Shown in pieces: positions 44,508 to 53,882 of a stretch of DNA of 64,000 nt. Source of the DNA: Pseudomonas yangonensis (GTDB lineage Bacteria; Pseudomonadota; Gammaproteobacteria; Pseudomonadales; Pseudomonadaceae). The DNA is taken from contig NZ_BLJU01000022.1 in assembly GCF_009932725.1 (NCBI RefSeq), positions 186,001 through 250,000 on the forward strand, in the 5' to 3' direction. Under the pieces are notes generated by a model that saw nothing but the letters and a program-made list of their open reading frames with translations, was not told where the DNA came from and did no database searches. The position numbers were made by a program, and so were the translations under genes. Position 1 is the stretch's first letter. Each line of letters opens with the position of its first letter.

Positions 44508-45302
44508 CTAGCGTGCGGCCCTCATCAGCTCGCACAGCTGCTCGATGGCGCCCAGCATCTGCCGGCTGGGTCGTTCCAGGCCCTTGTCCGGCACCGCCCA
44601 CACCTGCCCCCGGCGCACCGCATGTAACTGGGGCCAGGCCCGCCAGCCGGACAATTCGGCGTTGCTGCCGCCAAGAATCACATCGGGGTCACGCGCCAGC
44701 ACCGCCTCCACGCTGACCTGAGGCGCCGGCTGCGGCAGGTCATCGAACAGGTTGCGCGCTCCGCACACCTGTAGGGCATCACCCATCAGTTGCCGGCCAC
44801 CGATGGTGTAGAGCGGCTGGTGCCAGATTTGATAGAACACCGACAGGGGCCGATCGCGCCGGTAGCGCTGACGCAATGCAACCAGCTCGGCGTGAAACTC
44901 GGACGCCAGCTGCTCGCCCCGCTCCCGCCGTCCAATTCGCTTGCCAATGCGTACGAACACATCACCGAGTTGGTCGAGGCGTTGCGGCTCGACGAGCAAA
45001 AGATCGATGCCTAGCCCGCGCAACTGCGCCTGCTGCGCGGGCGGCACGCTGCCTGGCGCGATCAGGATCAGATCCGGCGCCAGCTGCAGCAGACGTTCGA
45101 ATTCCAGCTGGCCATAACGGCCGACAGTGGGAAGGTGCGCCAACGCGGCGGGACGCTCGTCACCTTCGAGCGCGCCAACCAACAAGTCGGCTGCGTCCAG
45201 GTCGAGCATGATCTCGCTGAGTGATGGGGCAAGGCTGATCACCCGTTCGGCTGCCGCCAGCGGTAGCGCCAGCAGGCAGAGAGCGAGCAGCCATGTGCGC
45301 AT
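44508..45302 (-). CDS. btuF: Cobalamin-binding periplasmic protein (BtuF-like)
   Basis: 264 aa from the ATG at 45302, which starts a signal peptide (MRTWLLALCLLALPLAAA); the upstream frame overlaps the neighbour and lacks a signal. It has the class III binding protein fold: RVISLAPSLSEIMLDLDAADLLVG at the start, LLQLAPDLILIAPGSVPP, and near the end ARDPDVILGGSNAELSGW. It resembles BtuF (PeriBP TroA-like) and sits convergent to btuB. Binding of B12 or a cobinamide for a BtuCD importer is inferred; no btuCD genes are in the window. Confidence 0.85.
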   Translation of the reverse strand: MRTWLLALCLLALPLAAAERVISLAPSLSEIMLDLDAADLLVGALEGDERPAALAHLPTVGRYGQLEFERLLQLAPDLILIAPGSVPPAQQAQLRGLGIDLLLVEPQRLDQLGDVFVRIGKRIGRRERGEQLASEFHAELVALRQRYRRDRPLSVFYQIWHQPLYTIGGRQLMGDALQVCGARNLFDDLPQPAPQVSVEAVLARDPDVILGGSNAELSGWRAWPQLHAVRRGQVWAVPDKGLERPSRQMLGAIEQLCELMRAAR

Positions 45303-45303
45303 T

Positions 45304-45717
45304 TCAGCCGAGCTGGCGGGGAATGCGATAGAGGCCGTGCAGCACGATGCTGGAGAGCCCGAGCAGCACCAGCGGAATCGCCTCCAGGCCAGCCAGGACT
45401 GCCAGCGCAGCGATCCAGGCCGGCAGCGCAGCGCCAAGCAGCGCACGCAGGCGTACGCGATCCAGCTCCAGCCAGGCGGCGGGCTCGGCTTCGCTGTCGA
45501 GGGCCTTTTCGGTGGCAATCAGAGCGCGCTTGTAGGCAGAAAACAGCGGCAGGCTGACGAACATGGACGCCAGCCCGGCGATGAACAGCGGCATGGTCAG
45601 CACTGTGGTGCTACCGCCACCGAACAGCAGGTTGAACACCAGCAGCGGCGCCAATGCCACGCCCAGTTGGCGCCACCAGGCCAGCGCCAGACGGCGCTTC
45701 ACCTGGCCTCGGGTCAC
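45304..45717 (-). CDS. Small inner membrane protein of unknown function
   Basis: 137 aa, one base away from btuF and overlapping ribA's stop by 4 bp, so the three genes are translated closely together. Four hydrophobic segments are visible (about 18-36, 38-58, 92-108, 110-128), separated by a charged cytoplasmic loop ([29 protein letters not shown]). No signal peptide or known motif. I do not recognise the family; it appears to be a Pseudomonas-conserved protein between ribA and btuF. Confidence 0.65.
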   Translation of the reverse strand: MTRGQVKRRLALAWWRQLGVALAPLLVFNLLFGGGSTTVLTMPLFIAGLASMFVSLPLFSAYKRALIATEKALDSEAEPAAWLELDRVRLRALLGAALPAWIAALAVLAGLEAIPLVLLGLSSIVLHGLYRIPRQLG

Positions 45718-46334
45718 AGGCTTTCCTCGGCCTCACCCTGATGCTGGTTGCCCAGCATGTGGCCGAGCTTGCCGGCCTTGGTGGCGAGGTAGCGCTTGTT
45801 GTACGGGTTGTGAGCGATCTGCAGCGGCACGCGATGATCCACGGCGATGCCCATGTCGCCCAGCGCTTTGACCTTGCGCGGGTTGTTGGTCATCAGCTTG
45901 AGGCTCTGGACGCCGAGATGTTCGAGCATCGGCAGGCAGATGGCGTAGTCGCGCATATCGGCGCCGAAGCCCAGACGCTCGTTGGCTTCCACGGTGTCGG
46001 CACCGCCGTCCTGCAATTCATAGGCGCGGATCTTGTTCAGCAGGCCGATGCCACGACCCTCCTGACGCAAATACAGCAGCACGCCGCGGCCCTCATTGGC
46101 AATGGCCTGCAACGCCGCCTGCAGCTGCGCGCCGCAGTCACAACGCAGGCTGAACAGCGCGTCGCCGGTCAGACATTCGGAATGCAGGCGGCCAAGCACC
46201 GGAGCACCATCGGCAACATTGCCGAAGGTCAGGGCGACGTGTTCCTTGCCGGTGGCCTCGTCGAGAAAACCGTGCATGGTGAACACGCCAAAGGGCGTGG
46301 GCAGTTGGGAGGCGGCGACGAACACGACGGACAC
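45714..46334 (-). CDS. ribA: GTP cyclohydrolase II
   Basis: 206 aa, full length. First step of riboflavin synthesis: GTP to 2,5-diamino-6-ribosylamino-pyrimidinone phosphate. The zinc site is intact in [19 protein letters not shown], followed by [16 protein letters not shown] and the dimer region [12 protein letters not shown]. This stand-alone enzyme is needed because the GCH II half of RibBA (50669) lacks the zinc cysteines. The start [16 protein letters not shown] is the usual one. Confidence 0.96.
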   Translation of the reverse strand: MSVVFVAASQLPTPFGVFTMHGFLDEATGKEHVALTFGNVADGAPVLGRLHSECLTGDALFSLRCDCGAQLQAALQAIANEGRGVLLYLRQEGRGIGLLNKIRAYELQDGGADTVEANERLGFGADMRDYAICLPMLEHLGVQSLKLMTNNPRKVKALGDMGIAVDHRVPLQIAHNPYNKRYLATKAGKLGHMLGNQHQGEAEESL

Positions 46335-46444
46335 CGAATACTCCTAGCAGTGAGTACGAAACAGGCGCGCATTGTATCAGCAGGCCCAGCCGCCTGGTCA
46401 GACAGAATTGCCGATCATCAGTATCGAAACGGTCAATGGCAGCC

Positions 46445-47089
46445 TCAAAGCTTGGACTCGAGCACCAGCATGCCCTGCTCCTCGCGCCAGCCAACCCGAC
46501 TGAGGAAACTCATGCCCAGAAGCGCCTCGTGCGGCGCACCGCCCTCCAGCACCACGGCCTCGACGCCCAGCACTTCCAGATCGCCGATCTTGACCCGGTC
46601 GAGCATCACGCGCCAACCGCGGGTCACGCCGCTGGCGGTGTTGACCTGCAGGGGCCGGCCCGTGACCCGATAATCGATGCCCAGACGCTTGGCGTGGGCG
46701 TCGTTCAGCGCCACCGAAGTCGCACCGGTGTCGACCAGGAACTGCACCGTCTGACCATTGACCGAGCCGGCCACCCAATAGTGGCCGCCGATGCCCTTGG
46801 CAATGCTCAGGCGTTTTTTCACCGGCTCGGCGAAACCGGCACTGTATTCGCGGCTCATGGGATAGGCGCGCTCGACGCCATCGACGCGTAGCACCGCGCC
46901 CTGTTTGTCGACACTGACCACCTGCACGCCACCCGGACCGGTATCACCAACGCGGACCAGCTTGCGCTGACCGTCGACATTGACCACGGCCGCTCCCGGG
47001 AACAAGCCAACCACCTGGATCTGAGACGCCGCCCAGGAAGAACTCGCGCAAGACAGCGCCAGCAAGACGAGACAATCACGAAGCTGCAT
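46445..47089 (-). CDS. Periplasmic retropepsin-like aspartic protease (clan AA)
   Basis: 214 aa. Signal peptide about residues 1-20 (LVLLALSCASSSWAAS). From about residue 100 a retroviral-type aspartyl protease fold is seen with the catalytic motif FLVDTGATSVALND and a later GMSFLSRV hydrophobic-Gly turn. The N-terminal part (IQVVGLFPGAAVVNVDGQRK) is a small beta domain seen in the TIGR02281-type family. It most likely acts as a dimer in the periplasm. The substrate is unknown. It lies between ribA and the solute-binding-protein gene, same strand. Confidence 0.82.
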   Translation of the reverse strand: MQLRDCLVLLALSCASSSWAASQIQVVGLFPGAAVVNVDGQRKLVRVGDTGPGGVQVVSVDKQGAVLRVDGVERAYPMSREYSAGFAEPVKKRLSIAKGIGGHYWVAGSVNGQTVQFLVDTGATSVALNDAHAKRLGIDYRVTGRPLQVNTASGVTRGWRVMLDRVKIGDLEVLGVEAVVLEGGAPHEALLGMSFLSRVGWREEQGMLVLESKL

Positions 47090-47107
47090 GAATGAGGGTC
47101 TCCCGGC

Positions 47108-47839
47108 TCAGTCGAAGGGATAGGGTTGATCCCAGCGTTCGAAGATCGGCCGCAGGGTTCCGCTCTTGACCAGCAACGCCATGCGCCGGTCAAAGAGATC
47201 GGCCATGGCGCGCCCTCTGGGGTTATCGGCAAACCCAAGATAGAGCGGCAGCCAAAGCAGATCGACCACCTGGTAGCGCTCGCCAGAGCTCATATCGCCC
47301 AACAGCTGCTCAATCTCAACGCGAGCATCGATGTAGAAATCAGCATGGCCTTGGTCAAGCATGCTAAGGATACCGCTGTGCCGACGAACTTCCCGGTAAT
47401 GCCGCACATTGGGCAGGTAGCGCTGGTATTCGTAGCCACGCATCCATATCAGGCGCAGCTCGCCGATCCGATCCAGCGCCGGTACCGGTTTTTGCTTGAG
47501 GCCAAGCGCGCTGATCTGCTCGCCGTCGTAATGCCAGCGCGGGTAAAGCACGCCTTCGTCAACTTCGTTGCGGTAGGACCCAACCCAGGCGTCTGCACTA
47601 CCTCGCTGCACCAGACCGACCGCACGGGTGTACGGGACGCTCTGAATGCGCAGGACGACGCCGGACGGTTCGAATACTTCGCGCAGGATATCCCACGCCA
47701 TGCCAGTGCCATCAGCGCCGGTGTGATCTTCCCAGACTTCGCTGGCTATATGGATTTCCTTCGGCAGCTGCAGATCGGCATGCGCCATCAGCACTCCGAC
47801 CATACCCAACAGCAACGCCAGCAGCTTCGCTGCCATCAT
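47108..47839 (-). CDS. SBP_bac_3-type periplasmic binding protein
   Basis: 243 aa. Signal peptide ends around residue 21 (GVLMAHAD). The fold of a polar-amino-acid-type solute-binding protein is recognisable: WDILREVFEPSGVVLRIQSVPYTRAVGLVQRGSADAWVG in pieces, and a C-terminal lobe with ADLFDRRMALLVKSGTLRPIFERW. No ABC permease or ATPase gene is near, so it may be an orphan sensor or binding protein. The ligand cannot be read from sequence. It is 9 bp downstream of pgpA on the same strand. Confidence 0.8.
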   Translation of the reverse strand: MMAAKLLALLLGMVGVLMAHADLQLPKEIHIASEVWEDHTGADGTGMAWDILREVFEPSGVVLRIQSVPYTRAVGLVQRGSADAWVGSYRNEVDEGVLYPRWHYDGEQISALGLKQKPVPALDRIGELRLIWMRGYEYQRYLPNVRHYREVRRHSGILSMLDQGHADFYIDARVEIEQLLGDMSSGERYQVVDLLWLPLYLGFADNPRGRAMADLFDRRMALLVKSGTLRPIFERWDQPYPFD

Positions 47840-47848
47840 CGTGCCTCT

Positions 47849-48382
47849 CTAATAGCCGAAAACCACGGCATAACGATCCCAGCCCCAGACCAACCCCTGC
47901 ATGGCCAGCCAGGCGAAGACTCCGGCGATAATATCGTCGAGCATGATGCCGACGCCGCCATGCACATGGCGGTCGATCCAGCGAATCGGCCAGGGTTTGA
48001 CGATGTCGAACAGACGAAACATGAGAAAGCCCAGCAGCAACCAGACCCACCCCTCGGGCACCAGCCACAGGGTGATCCACATACCAACCATCTCGTCCCA
48101 GACGATGCCTTCATGATCGTGCACGCGCAGGTCGTCGGCCACCTTGCCACACAGCCAGAAGCCGAACAGCATGGTCACGCCAAGCATCAACCAATAGCCC
48201 CAGTCCGGCAGCATCTGCCACAGTGGCACGAACGGCAGTGCCACCAGCGACCCCCAGGTACCGGGGGCCTTGGGCAGGGTACCGGAGCCGAAACCGAAGG
48301 CGATGAAATGCCAGGGGTTGCGCCATACCGAGGGCGGTACGTATTCGGCGGGAACCTGGTTGGGGTGATCGGTCACACGCAC
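47849..48382 (-). CDS. pgpA: Phosphatidylglycerophosphatase A
   Basis: 177 aa, the usual length. It removes the phosphate from phosphatidylglycerol phosphate in the inner membrane. Family motifs: FGFGSGTLPKAPGTWGSLVALP at the start in two pieces, HDHEGIVWDEMVGMWITL with catalytic acidic residues, and DDIIAGVFAWL near the C-terminus; four hydrophobic segments. It is 9 bp downstream of thiL, an order common to gammaproteobacteria (nusB-thiL-pgpA). Confidence 0.95.
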   Translation of the reverse strand: MRVTDHPNQVPAEYVPPSVWRNPWHFIAFGFGSGTLPKAPGTWGSLVALPFVPLWQMLPDWGYWLMLGVTMLFGFWLCGKVADDLRVHDHEGIVWDEMVGMWITLWLVPEGWVWLLLGFLMFRLFDIVKPWPIRWIDRHVHGGVGIMLDDIIAGVFAWLAMQGLVWGWDRYAVVFGY

Positions 48383-48391
48383 TCCGTTCTG

Positions 48392-49345
48392 TCAGAAATG
48401 TTGGTAGCCGCCAGGTGGCGGTTCGATAGTCTGGCCGGTGGCATTGCGCAACTGTACCCCAGACCCGGCCAGCACACGGCCGATAACCCGCACTTCCGGC
48501 CAATCGGCTTGCAACTGCGCGAACAGCGCTGACGGCAGGGTAAAGGCCAAACGGTAATCATCGCCACCACTCAGGGCGCAGGCCCGCGCTTGCTCCTCAC
48601 CGACAAATGCACGCAGCGGCGCAGACAGCGGAACTCGCTCCAGCTCGATCTGCAAGGCTACCTGCGAAGCTTCGGCAATATGACCACAGTCGGCCAGCAG
48701 GCCGTCGGAAATATCCAGCGCGGCCGTGGCCCGCCCTCGCAGCGCCTGCCCCAGGGCCAATTGCGGTTGCGGCGACCAGTAGCGCGCCAGCAGTGCCTCG
48801 CGGATGTCATCTGAGGCATCACGCTGCCCCAGCACCAGCGGCAGCGCGCCCGCGGCATCGCCCAGTTCGCCGCCGACGCAGAGCAGATCGCCCACCTGCG
48901 CGCCACTGCGCAGCAGCGCCTGCCCGCTCGGCACTCGGCCGAACACGGTCAGCGTCAGGTTCAACGGGCCGCGCGTGGTATCGCCACCGACCAGCGCCAG
49001 CGAACAGCTCTGCGCCATCGTTTGCAGGCCACGTGCGAACTCGGCCAGCCAGGACTGGTTGGCGCTCGGCAGGGTCAGGGCGAGGGTAAAGGCCAGGGGC
49101 GTCGCGCCCATGGCAGCCAGATCACTGGCGGAGACGGCCAGCGCGCGCTGACCGAGGAGAAAGGCATCGCAGGATTCGGGAAAGTGCACCCCGGCAACCA
49201 GCGTGTCTGTGGAAACCGCCAGCTGTTCGCCAGCGGGCAATGCCAGCAGCGCGCAGTCATCACCAATGCCGCGTACCACGCCGTCGCCGCCCTGCGCACA
49301 GGGGGCGGCGGCGAAATAACGGCGGATCAGCTCGAACTCATTCAC
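48392..49345 (-). CDS. thiL: Thiamine-monophosphate kinase
   Basis: 317 aa from the GTG at 49345 (VNEFELIRRYF), which fits the family start; a TTG two codons before is possible. It phosphorylates thiamine phosphate to the active thiamine diphosphate, the cofactor of Dxs encoded in the same window. Motifs: GIGDDCALLALP and STDTLVAGVHFPE with Mg-binding Asp residues, LVGGDTTRGPLNLT, and LDISDGLLADCGHI. Located in the conserved nusB-thiL-pgpA order. Confidence 0.95.
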   Translation of the reverse strand: MNEFELIRRYFAAAPCAQGGDGVVRGIGDDCALLALPAGEQLAVSTDTLVAGVHFPESCDAFLLGQRALAVSASDLAAMGATPLAFTLALTLPSANQSWLAEFARGLQTMAQSCSLALVGGDTTRGPLNLTLTVFGRVPSGQALLRSGAQVGDLLCVGGELGDAAGALPLVLGQRDASDDIREALLARYWSPQPQLALGQALRGRATAALDISDGLLADCGHIAEASQVALQIELERVPLSAPLRAFVGEEQARACALSGGDDYRLAFTLPSALFAQLQADWPEVRVIGRVLAGSGVQLRNATGQTIEPPPGGYQHF

Positions 49346-49435
49346 GGGCAAGCAACGATCTGCTGCGCGTCGGCCCTGCTGCGTTAAAAGCAGGTTCTAG
49401 CTTGCGAGATCGTGAATCGAGCATCCCCATAGGCC

Positions 49436-49915
49436 TCAACGTTTGTTGGCGTTGACTTCGGCGGCGCGCAGCGTGGGCGCGAGCTTGTCGAGGATGCCGT
49501 TGACGAACTTGTGCCCGTCGGTGGCACCGAACACCTTGGCCAGCTCGATACCTTCGTTGATCACCACCTTGTAGGGGACATCGACGCGGTTCTTCAGCTC
49601 GTAGGTGGACAGGCGCAGGATGGCCAGCTCGACCGGATCGATCTCTTCCAGCGGACGATCGAGCAGCGGCGCGAAGGCACCGTCCAACTCGGTCTTCTGC
49701 CGCGGCACGCCGTGCAGAATCTCATGGAAGTAGGCACCGTCGACCTTGCTGAAGTCGTTGTCGACGCGAAACTGCGCTTCGATCTCGTTCAGCGGCTGCC
49801 CGGCGATGTGCCAGGAGTACAGGGCCTGCATGGCCAGGGTGCGGGCCTCGCGACGCGCGAGGATCTTGCCGCTGGGGCCCTTCTTGGCCGGCTGGCCGTT
49901 ACCGGAGTTGCTCAC
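49436..49915 (-). CDS. nusB: Transcription antitermination factor NusB
   Basis: 159 aa. All-helical RNA-binding protein that with NusE (S10) recognises boxA of rRNA operons. The start part [23 protein letters not shown] and the C-terminal [23 protein letters not shown] are typical. It overlaps ribH by 4 bp, and this ribH-nusB coupling is general in proteobacteria. Confidence 0.96.
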   Translation of the reverse strand: MSNSGNGQPAKKGPSGKILARREARTLAMQALYSWHIAGQPLNEIEAQFRVDNDFSKVDGAYFHEILHGVPRQKTELDGAFAPLLDRPLEEIDPVELAILRLSTYELKNRVDVPYKVVINEGIELAKVFGATDGHKFVNGILDKLAPTLRAAEVNANKR

Positions 49916-50388
49916 TTGGCCTCCAACTGCGCCAGCAGGCTGACCATTTCCAGGGCAGACAGCGCAGCTTCGGCACCCTTGTTACCCGCCTTGGTGCCGG
50001 AACGTTCGATAGCTTGTTCGATGGAGTCGACGGTCAGCACGCCGAAGGCGACCGGCACGCCGTATTCCATGGAGACCTGAGCCAGGCCCTTGGTGCATTC
50101 GCCCGCCACGTATTCGAAGTGCGGGGTGCCGCCACGAATGACCGCGCCCAGGGCGATGATCGCCGCATATTCGCCACGCTGAGCGACCTTCTGGGTCACA
50201 AGCGGAATCTCGAAGGCGCCCGGCGCGCGGATGATGGTGATGTCGCTCTCGCTCACGCCGTGGCGGACCAGGGCGTCGATGGCGCCGCTGACCAGGCTCT
50301 CGACGACGAAGCTGTTGAAACGGCCTACCACCAGGGCGTATTTGCCCTTCGGGGCGATGAAGGTACCTTCGATGGTCTTCAGGGTCAT
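49912..50388 (-). CDS. ribH: 6,7-dimethyl-8-ribityllumazine synthase
   Basis: 158 aa from the ATG at 50388; the longer frame reads through repeat DNA. Joins the pyrimidine and butanone phosphate precursors in riboflavin synthesis. Motifs: [54 protein letters not shown] and the C-terminal [14 protein letters not shown]. It forms the lumazine synthase shell. It is separated from ribBA by 280 bp of REP-type palindromes. Confidence 0.96.
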   Translation of the reverse strand: MTLKTIEGTFIAPKGKYALVVGRFNSFVVESLVSGAIDALVRHGVSESDITIIRAPGAFEIPLVTQKVAQRGEYAAIIALGAVIRGGTPHFEYVAGECTKGLAQVSMEYGVPVAFGVLTVDSIEQAIERSGTKAGNKGAEAALSALEMVSLLAQLEAK

Positions 50389-50455
50389 GACGGGTCTCAC
50401 ATGGGTTAAAGAGCCGGAGCGCCTTGCGCTCCGAAAATTAAATTCGTTTGTCGGC

Positions 50456-50641
50456 GTAGCCCGGATGCAATCCGGGGCCAGTGTGCCGATCTTCCCGGAT
50501 TTCATCCGGGCTACGTGCTTTAGCTCCCCTCTCCCGCTTGCGGGAGAGGGGTCGGGGCGGCCCGCGTAGGGAGAGGGCATGCGATATACACCGAAATACC
50601 CTCTCCCGCCCTGCGGGCACCCTCTCCCAGAGGGAGAGGGT
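50456..50641. repeat. Cluster of palindromic repeats between ribBA and ribH
   Basis: GTAGCCCGGATGCAATCCGG (50456-50475) and CCCGGATTTCATCCGGGCTA (50494-50513) form a large inverted pair, each also self-complementary. They are followed by CCCCTCTCCCGCTTGCGGGA plus GAGGGG (50526-50551) and the related CCTCTCCC...GGGAGAGGG set (50600-50641). Such clusters fold into strong hairpins and can split the ribBA and ribH messages. They belong to the common extragenic families of Pseudomonas. Confidence 0.75.
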
Positions 50642-50668
50642 CATCAGCTTTGGCCCTTCGGGCCGCTT

Positions 50669-51748
50669 TTAATCAGCCGGCAGGTATTCTACAACCTCGA
50701 GGTCGAAGCCGGATATCGCGTTGAACTTCATCGGCGAGCTCATCAGGCGCATCTTGCGTACGCCCAGGTCACGCAGGATCTGCGAACCGGCGCCCACGGT
50801 GCTGTAGGTCGCCGGGTTGGCCGGTTGCTGACGACCGATCAGCGCCAGCAGCTCAGGCCCAGTCAGCGGGTTGCCGAGCAGCAGCACCACGCCACTGCCA
50901 GCCTTGGCCACTTCGGCCATGGCCGCACGCATGCTCCAGCGGCCCGGCTGGTTGACCAGGAACAGGTCGCGCAGCGGGTCCATGTTATGCACACGTACCA
51001 GGGTCGGTTCCTCGGCGCAGATCGTGCCCAGGGTCAACGCCATATGCGCAGTGTCTTCCACGCCATCGCGATAGGTCACCAGGTTGAACTGGCCCAGCTC
51101 GGTATCCAGCGGCTGCTCGCTGATACGCTCGACGGTGCGCTCATGAATCAGGCGGTAGTGAATCAGATCCGCGATGGTGCCGATCTTCAGACCGTGCTCT
51201 TCAGCGAACTTTTCCAGCTCAGGACGACGCGCCATGGTGCCGTCGTCGTTCATGATCTCGCAGATCACCCCGCTCGGTTCGAAACCGCCCATACGCGCCA
51301 GATCGCAGGCCGCCTCGGTATGGCCGGCACGCGCCAGCACACCGCCAGGCTGAGCCATCAGCGGGAAGATGTGACCGGGGCTGACGATGTCGTCAGCTAC
51401 TGCGTTGCGCGCGACCGCGGCCTGCACGGTGCGCGCACGGTCGGCAGCCGAGATACCGGTGGTGACGCCCTCGGCGGCCTCGATGGAAACGGTGAACTTG
51501 GTGCCGAAACCGGAGCCGTTGCGCGGCGCCATCAGCGGCAGCTTGAGCAGCTCGCAACGCTCGCGGGTCATCGGCATGCAGATCAGGCCACGGGCGAAGC
51601 GGGCCATGAAATTGATGTGCTCGGCGGTGACGCATTCCGAAGCGATGATGATGTCGCCTTCGTTCTCGCGGTCTTCGTCATCCATGAGGATGACCATCTT
51701 GCCGGCGCGGATGTCTTCGATCAGTTCTTCAGCGGTATTCAGGGCCAT
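50669..51748 (-). CDS. ribBA: 3,4-dihydroxy-2-butanone 4-phosphate synthase with degenerate GCH II domain (RibBA-like)
   Basis: 359 aa from the ATG at 51748 (MALNTAEELIEDIRAGKMVI). The N-terminal 200 residues are a full DHBP synthase: DDEDRENEGDIIIASE, FMARFARGLICMP and HTEAACDLARMGGFEPSGVICE. The C-terminal part has the GTP cyclohydrolase II fold but lacks the zinc cysteines; where Cys-x-x-Gly would be expected it reads VHNMDPLRDLFLV. It therefore probably provides only the RibB activity, with GCH II activity coming from ribA. It follows ribE by 11 bp in the FMN-riboswitch operon. Confidence 0.93.
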   Translation of the reverse strand: MALNTAEELIEDIRAGKMVILMDDEDRENEGDIIIASECVTAEHINFMARFARGLICMPMTRERCELLKLPLMAPRNGSGFGTKFTVSIEAAEGVTTGISAADRARTVQAAVARNAVADDIVSPGHIFPLMAQPGGVLARAGHTEAACDLARMGGFEPSGVICEIMNDDGTMARRPELEKFAEEHGLKIGTIADLIHYRLIHERTVERISEQPLDTELGQFNLVTYRDGVEDTAHMALTLGTICAEEPTLVRVHNMDPLRDLFLVNQPGRWSMRAAMAEVAKAGSGVVLLLGNPLTGPELLALIGRQQPANPATYSTVGAGSQILRDLGVRKMRLMSSPMKFNAISGFDLEVVEYLPAD

Positions 51749-51759
51749 GGTGGCGCATC

Positions 51760-52422
51760 TCACTTGTTCAGATAGCCGTGTTCGGCGAGAAAGCTTTCGG
51801 TCAGGCCCGAAGCCTTGGGCTCGGCGGCCTTGTCGCCGAGCAGCAGACGCTCCAGGTAACGCGCCAGCAGGTCCACTTCGAGGTTGACCTTACGTCCGGC
51901 CTGGTAGTCGACCATGATGGTCTCGGCCAGGGTATGCGGCACGATGGTCAGCTCGAACTCGGCGCCATCGACTGCATTGACGGTCAGGCTGGTGCCGTCG
52001 ACGGTGATCGAGCCCTTATGCGCGATGTACTTGGCCAGCTCGCGCGGAGCCCGCACCCTGAACTGCACGGCGCGGGCGTTATCGGCGCGTGAGACGATCT
52101 CGCCGACGCCATCGACGTGACCGCTGACCAGGTGCCCGCCGAGCCGGCTGGTAGGCGTCAGGGCCTTTTCCAGATTCACCGCGCTGCCGGGCTTGAGATC
52201 GATGAAGGCGGTGCGCGCCAGCGTCTCGCGGCTGACGTCGGCCCAGAAGCCGTCGCCGGGCAGTTCCACTGCCGTCAGACAGATGCCGTTGACGGCGATG
52301 CTGTCGCCGAGCTTGACGTCGCCCAGGTCGAGTTTGCCGGTGGCCACGTACACGCGCACGTCGCCGCCTTTCGGCGTCATGGCGCGGATACTGCCGATGG
52401 CTTCGATTATGCCGGTGAACAT
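51760..52422 (-). CDS. ribE: Riboflavin synthase alpha subunit
   Basis: 220 aa, two lumazine-binding repeats: MFTGIIEAIGSI ... GDSIAVNGICLTAVE at the start and GHLVSGHVDGVGEIV followed by ITVDGTSLTVNAVDG. It dismutates two lumazines to riboflavin. The gene is the first after the FMN riboswitch (52556-52700) and should be controlled by it. It is often named ribC in some species; ribE is used in Pseudomonas. Confidence 0.95.
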   Translation of the reverse strand: MFTGIIEAIGSIRAMTPKGGDVRVYVATGKLDLGDVKLGDSIAVNGICLTAVELPGDGFWADVSRETLARTAFIDLKPGSAVNLEKALTPTSRLGGHLVSGHVDGVGEIVSRADNARAVQFRVRAPRELAKYIAHKGSITVDGTSLTVNAVDGAEFELTIVPHTLAETIMVDYQAGRKVNLEVDLLARYLERLLLGDKAAEPKASGLTESFLAEHGYLNK

Positions 52423-52555
52423 AGGCCCTCCGGTTTCACGTTGAAGATGTTGCGCAGCAGCATGGACGAACTCCTGTTTTGGTCAAAAACAGGGCAATGC
52501 CGATCGATAGGGATTTCGCGGACGCGCAAAAGGCGCCCGAGGTGGGAATCCCGCT

Positions 52556-52700
52556 CTCTCTTTATCCGGACTATACCGTCGGCCCCGGAATCGCACCGGG
52601 TCTGCTGGACCTCGCGCGGCAGAAGCCATAGCGAGCGCTCGCGGGCTAGGTTCTGCGAACCATTACCGCCGGTGGGGAATCACACCCCGCCCTGAGAACG
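52556..52700 (-). promoter_or_regulatory. FMN riboswitch (RFN element)
   Basis: Minus-strand sequence contains all core blocks: CAGGGCGGGGTGTGATTCCC then CACCGGCGGTAAT, a variable hairpin, and AGCAGACCCGGTGCGATTCC then GGGGCCGACGGTATAGTCCGG and ATAAAGAGAG. It lies 134 bp upstream of ribE. When FMN binds, expression of ribE-ribBA should fall. Between it and ribE an inverted repeat that could be the expression platform is visible, but no long T-run. Confidence 0.95.
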
Positions 52701-52766
52701 TTGCGGCCTTATGCATGGCCGCATGGCGTTTTACCACATTTGTCGGCGCAACGCATGGTTCGAGTG

Positions 52767-53882
52767 CTAGCGCGACTTGGGCACCGCGGTGATCTGCCAG
52801 TCGTCGCCGACGGCACGAATATCGAGAATCTGTAACTCCGGCGCTTCGGCCATGCGGTTGAGCGGCAACTCGAACAATGGCCGCGCATGGGAGCCCAGCA
52901 GCTTGGGCGCGACGAAGATGCGGTACTCGTCCACCAGCCCGGCACGGGCGAAGGCGCCAGCCAGGCGAGGCCCGGCCTCCACCAGCACCTCGTTGACGCC
53001 ACGCCCGGCCAGCTCCTGCAGTAGCTTGCGCAGGTCGACATGACCATTGCTGCCCGGCACGGCGAGCAGCTCGTGGCCATCGGCCAGATAGCGGTCACGA
53101 GCAGCGGCGGCCGCGCAGGTCGCCACCAAGGCCGGGCCGACCTGAAAGAACGTCTTGCTCAGCGGCACCCGCAGCCGACCGTCGACCAGCACGCGCAACG
53201 GCGGCCGCGACGCCGCCATGAAGGTGGCCTCGACGCCCAGCCCCAGCTCGTCGGGGCGCACCGTCAGCCGGGCGTCGTCGGCCAGCACGGTATCGGCTCC
53301 GCTGAGCACCACGCTGGACTGCGCGCGCAAACGCTGCACCTCGGCGCGCGCTGCCGGCCCGGTAATCCACTGACTTTCGCCGCTGGCCATGGCCGTGCGG
53401 CCATCCAGGCTCATTGCCGACTTGACCCGCACGAACGGCAGGCCAGTCTCCATGCGCTTGATGAAGCCGACATTGAGCGCCCGCGCATCGGCCTCCAGCA
53501 CGCCGGACAGCACCTCGATCCCGGCATTGGCCAGGCGCAGCAGGCCGCGCCCGGCGACCTGCGGGTTGGGATCCTGCATCGCCGCGACCACCCGGCCGAC
53601 ACCGGCTGCCACCAGCGCATCGGCGCAGGGCGGCGTACGCCCGTGGTGGCTGCAGGGTTCCAGGGTGACGTAAGCGGTGGCACCGCGCGCGCGCTCGCCG
53701 GCCTGGCGCAGGGCGTGCACCTCGGCGTGCGGCTCGCCGGCACGAGCATGCCAGCCCTCGCCGACGATCTCGCCATCGCGCACGATGACGCAGCCAACCC
53801 GGGGATTCGGATGGGTGGAATAAAGGCCCTTGCGCGCCAGCTTGAGGGCGCGCGCCATGAACAAGTGGTCGCGCTCGCTCAT
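52767..53882 (-). CDS. ribD: Bifunctional riboflavin deaminase/reductase
   Basis: 371 aa. N-terminal deaminase with zinc site [11 protein letters not shown] and [18 protein letters not shown]-terminal reductase domain with [14 protein letters not shown] and [16 protein letters not shown]. It carries out the second and third steps of the riboflavin pathway. It overlaps nrdR by 4 bp and lies upstream of the FMN riboswitch, so it is transcribed separately from ribE-ribBA (its message ends before the switch). Confidence 0.96.
   Translation of the reverse strand: MSERDHLFMARALKLARKGLYSTHPNPRVGCVIVRDGEIVGEGWHARAGEPHAEVHALRQAGERARGATAYVTLEPCSHHGRTPPCADALVAAGVGRVVAAMQDPNPQVAGRGLLRLANAGIEVLSGVLEADARALNVGFIKRMETGLPFVRVKSAMSLDGRTAMASGESQWITGPAARAEVQRLRAQSSVVLSGADTVLADDARLTVRPDELGLGVEATFMAASRPPLRVLVDGRLRVPLSKTFFQVGPALVATCAAAAARDRYLADGHELLAVPGSNGHVDLRKLLQELAGRGVNEVLVEAGPRLAGAFARAGLVDEYRIFVAPKLLGSHARPLFELPLNRMAEAPELQILDIRAVGDDWQITAVPKSR

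Noticed and set aside
50389-50580. N-terminal extension of ribH by 64 codons
   Set aside because: It reads through palindromic repeat DNA and has no ribosome site; the family starts at the ATG 50388.
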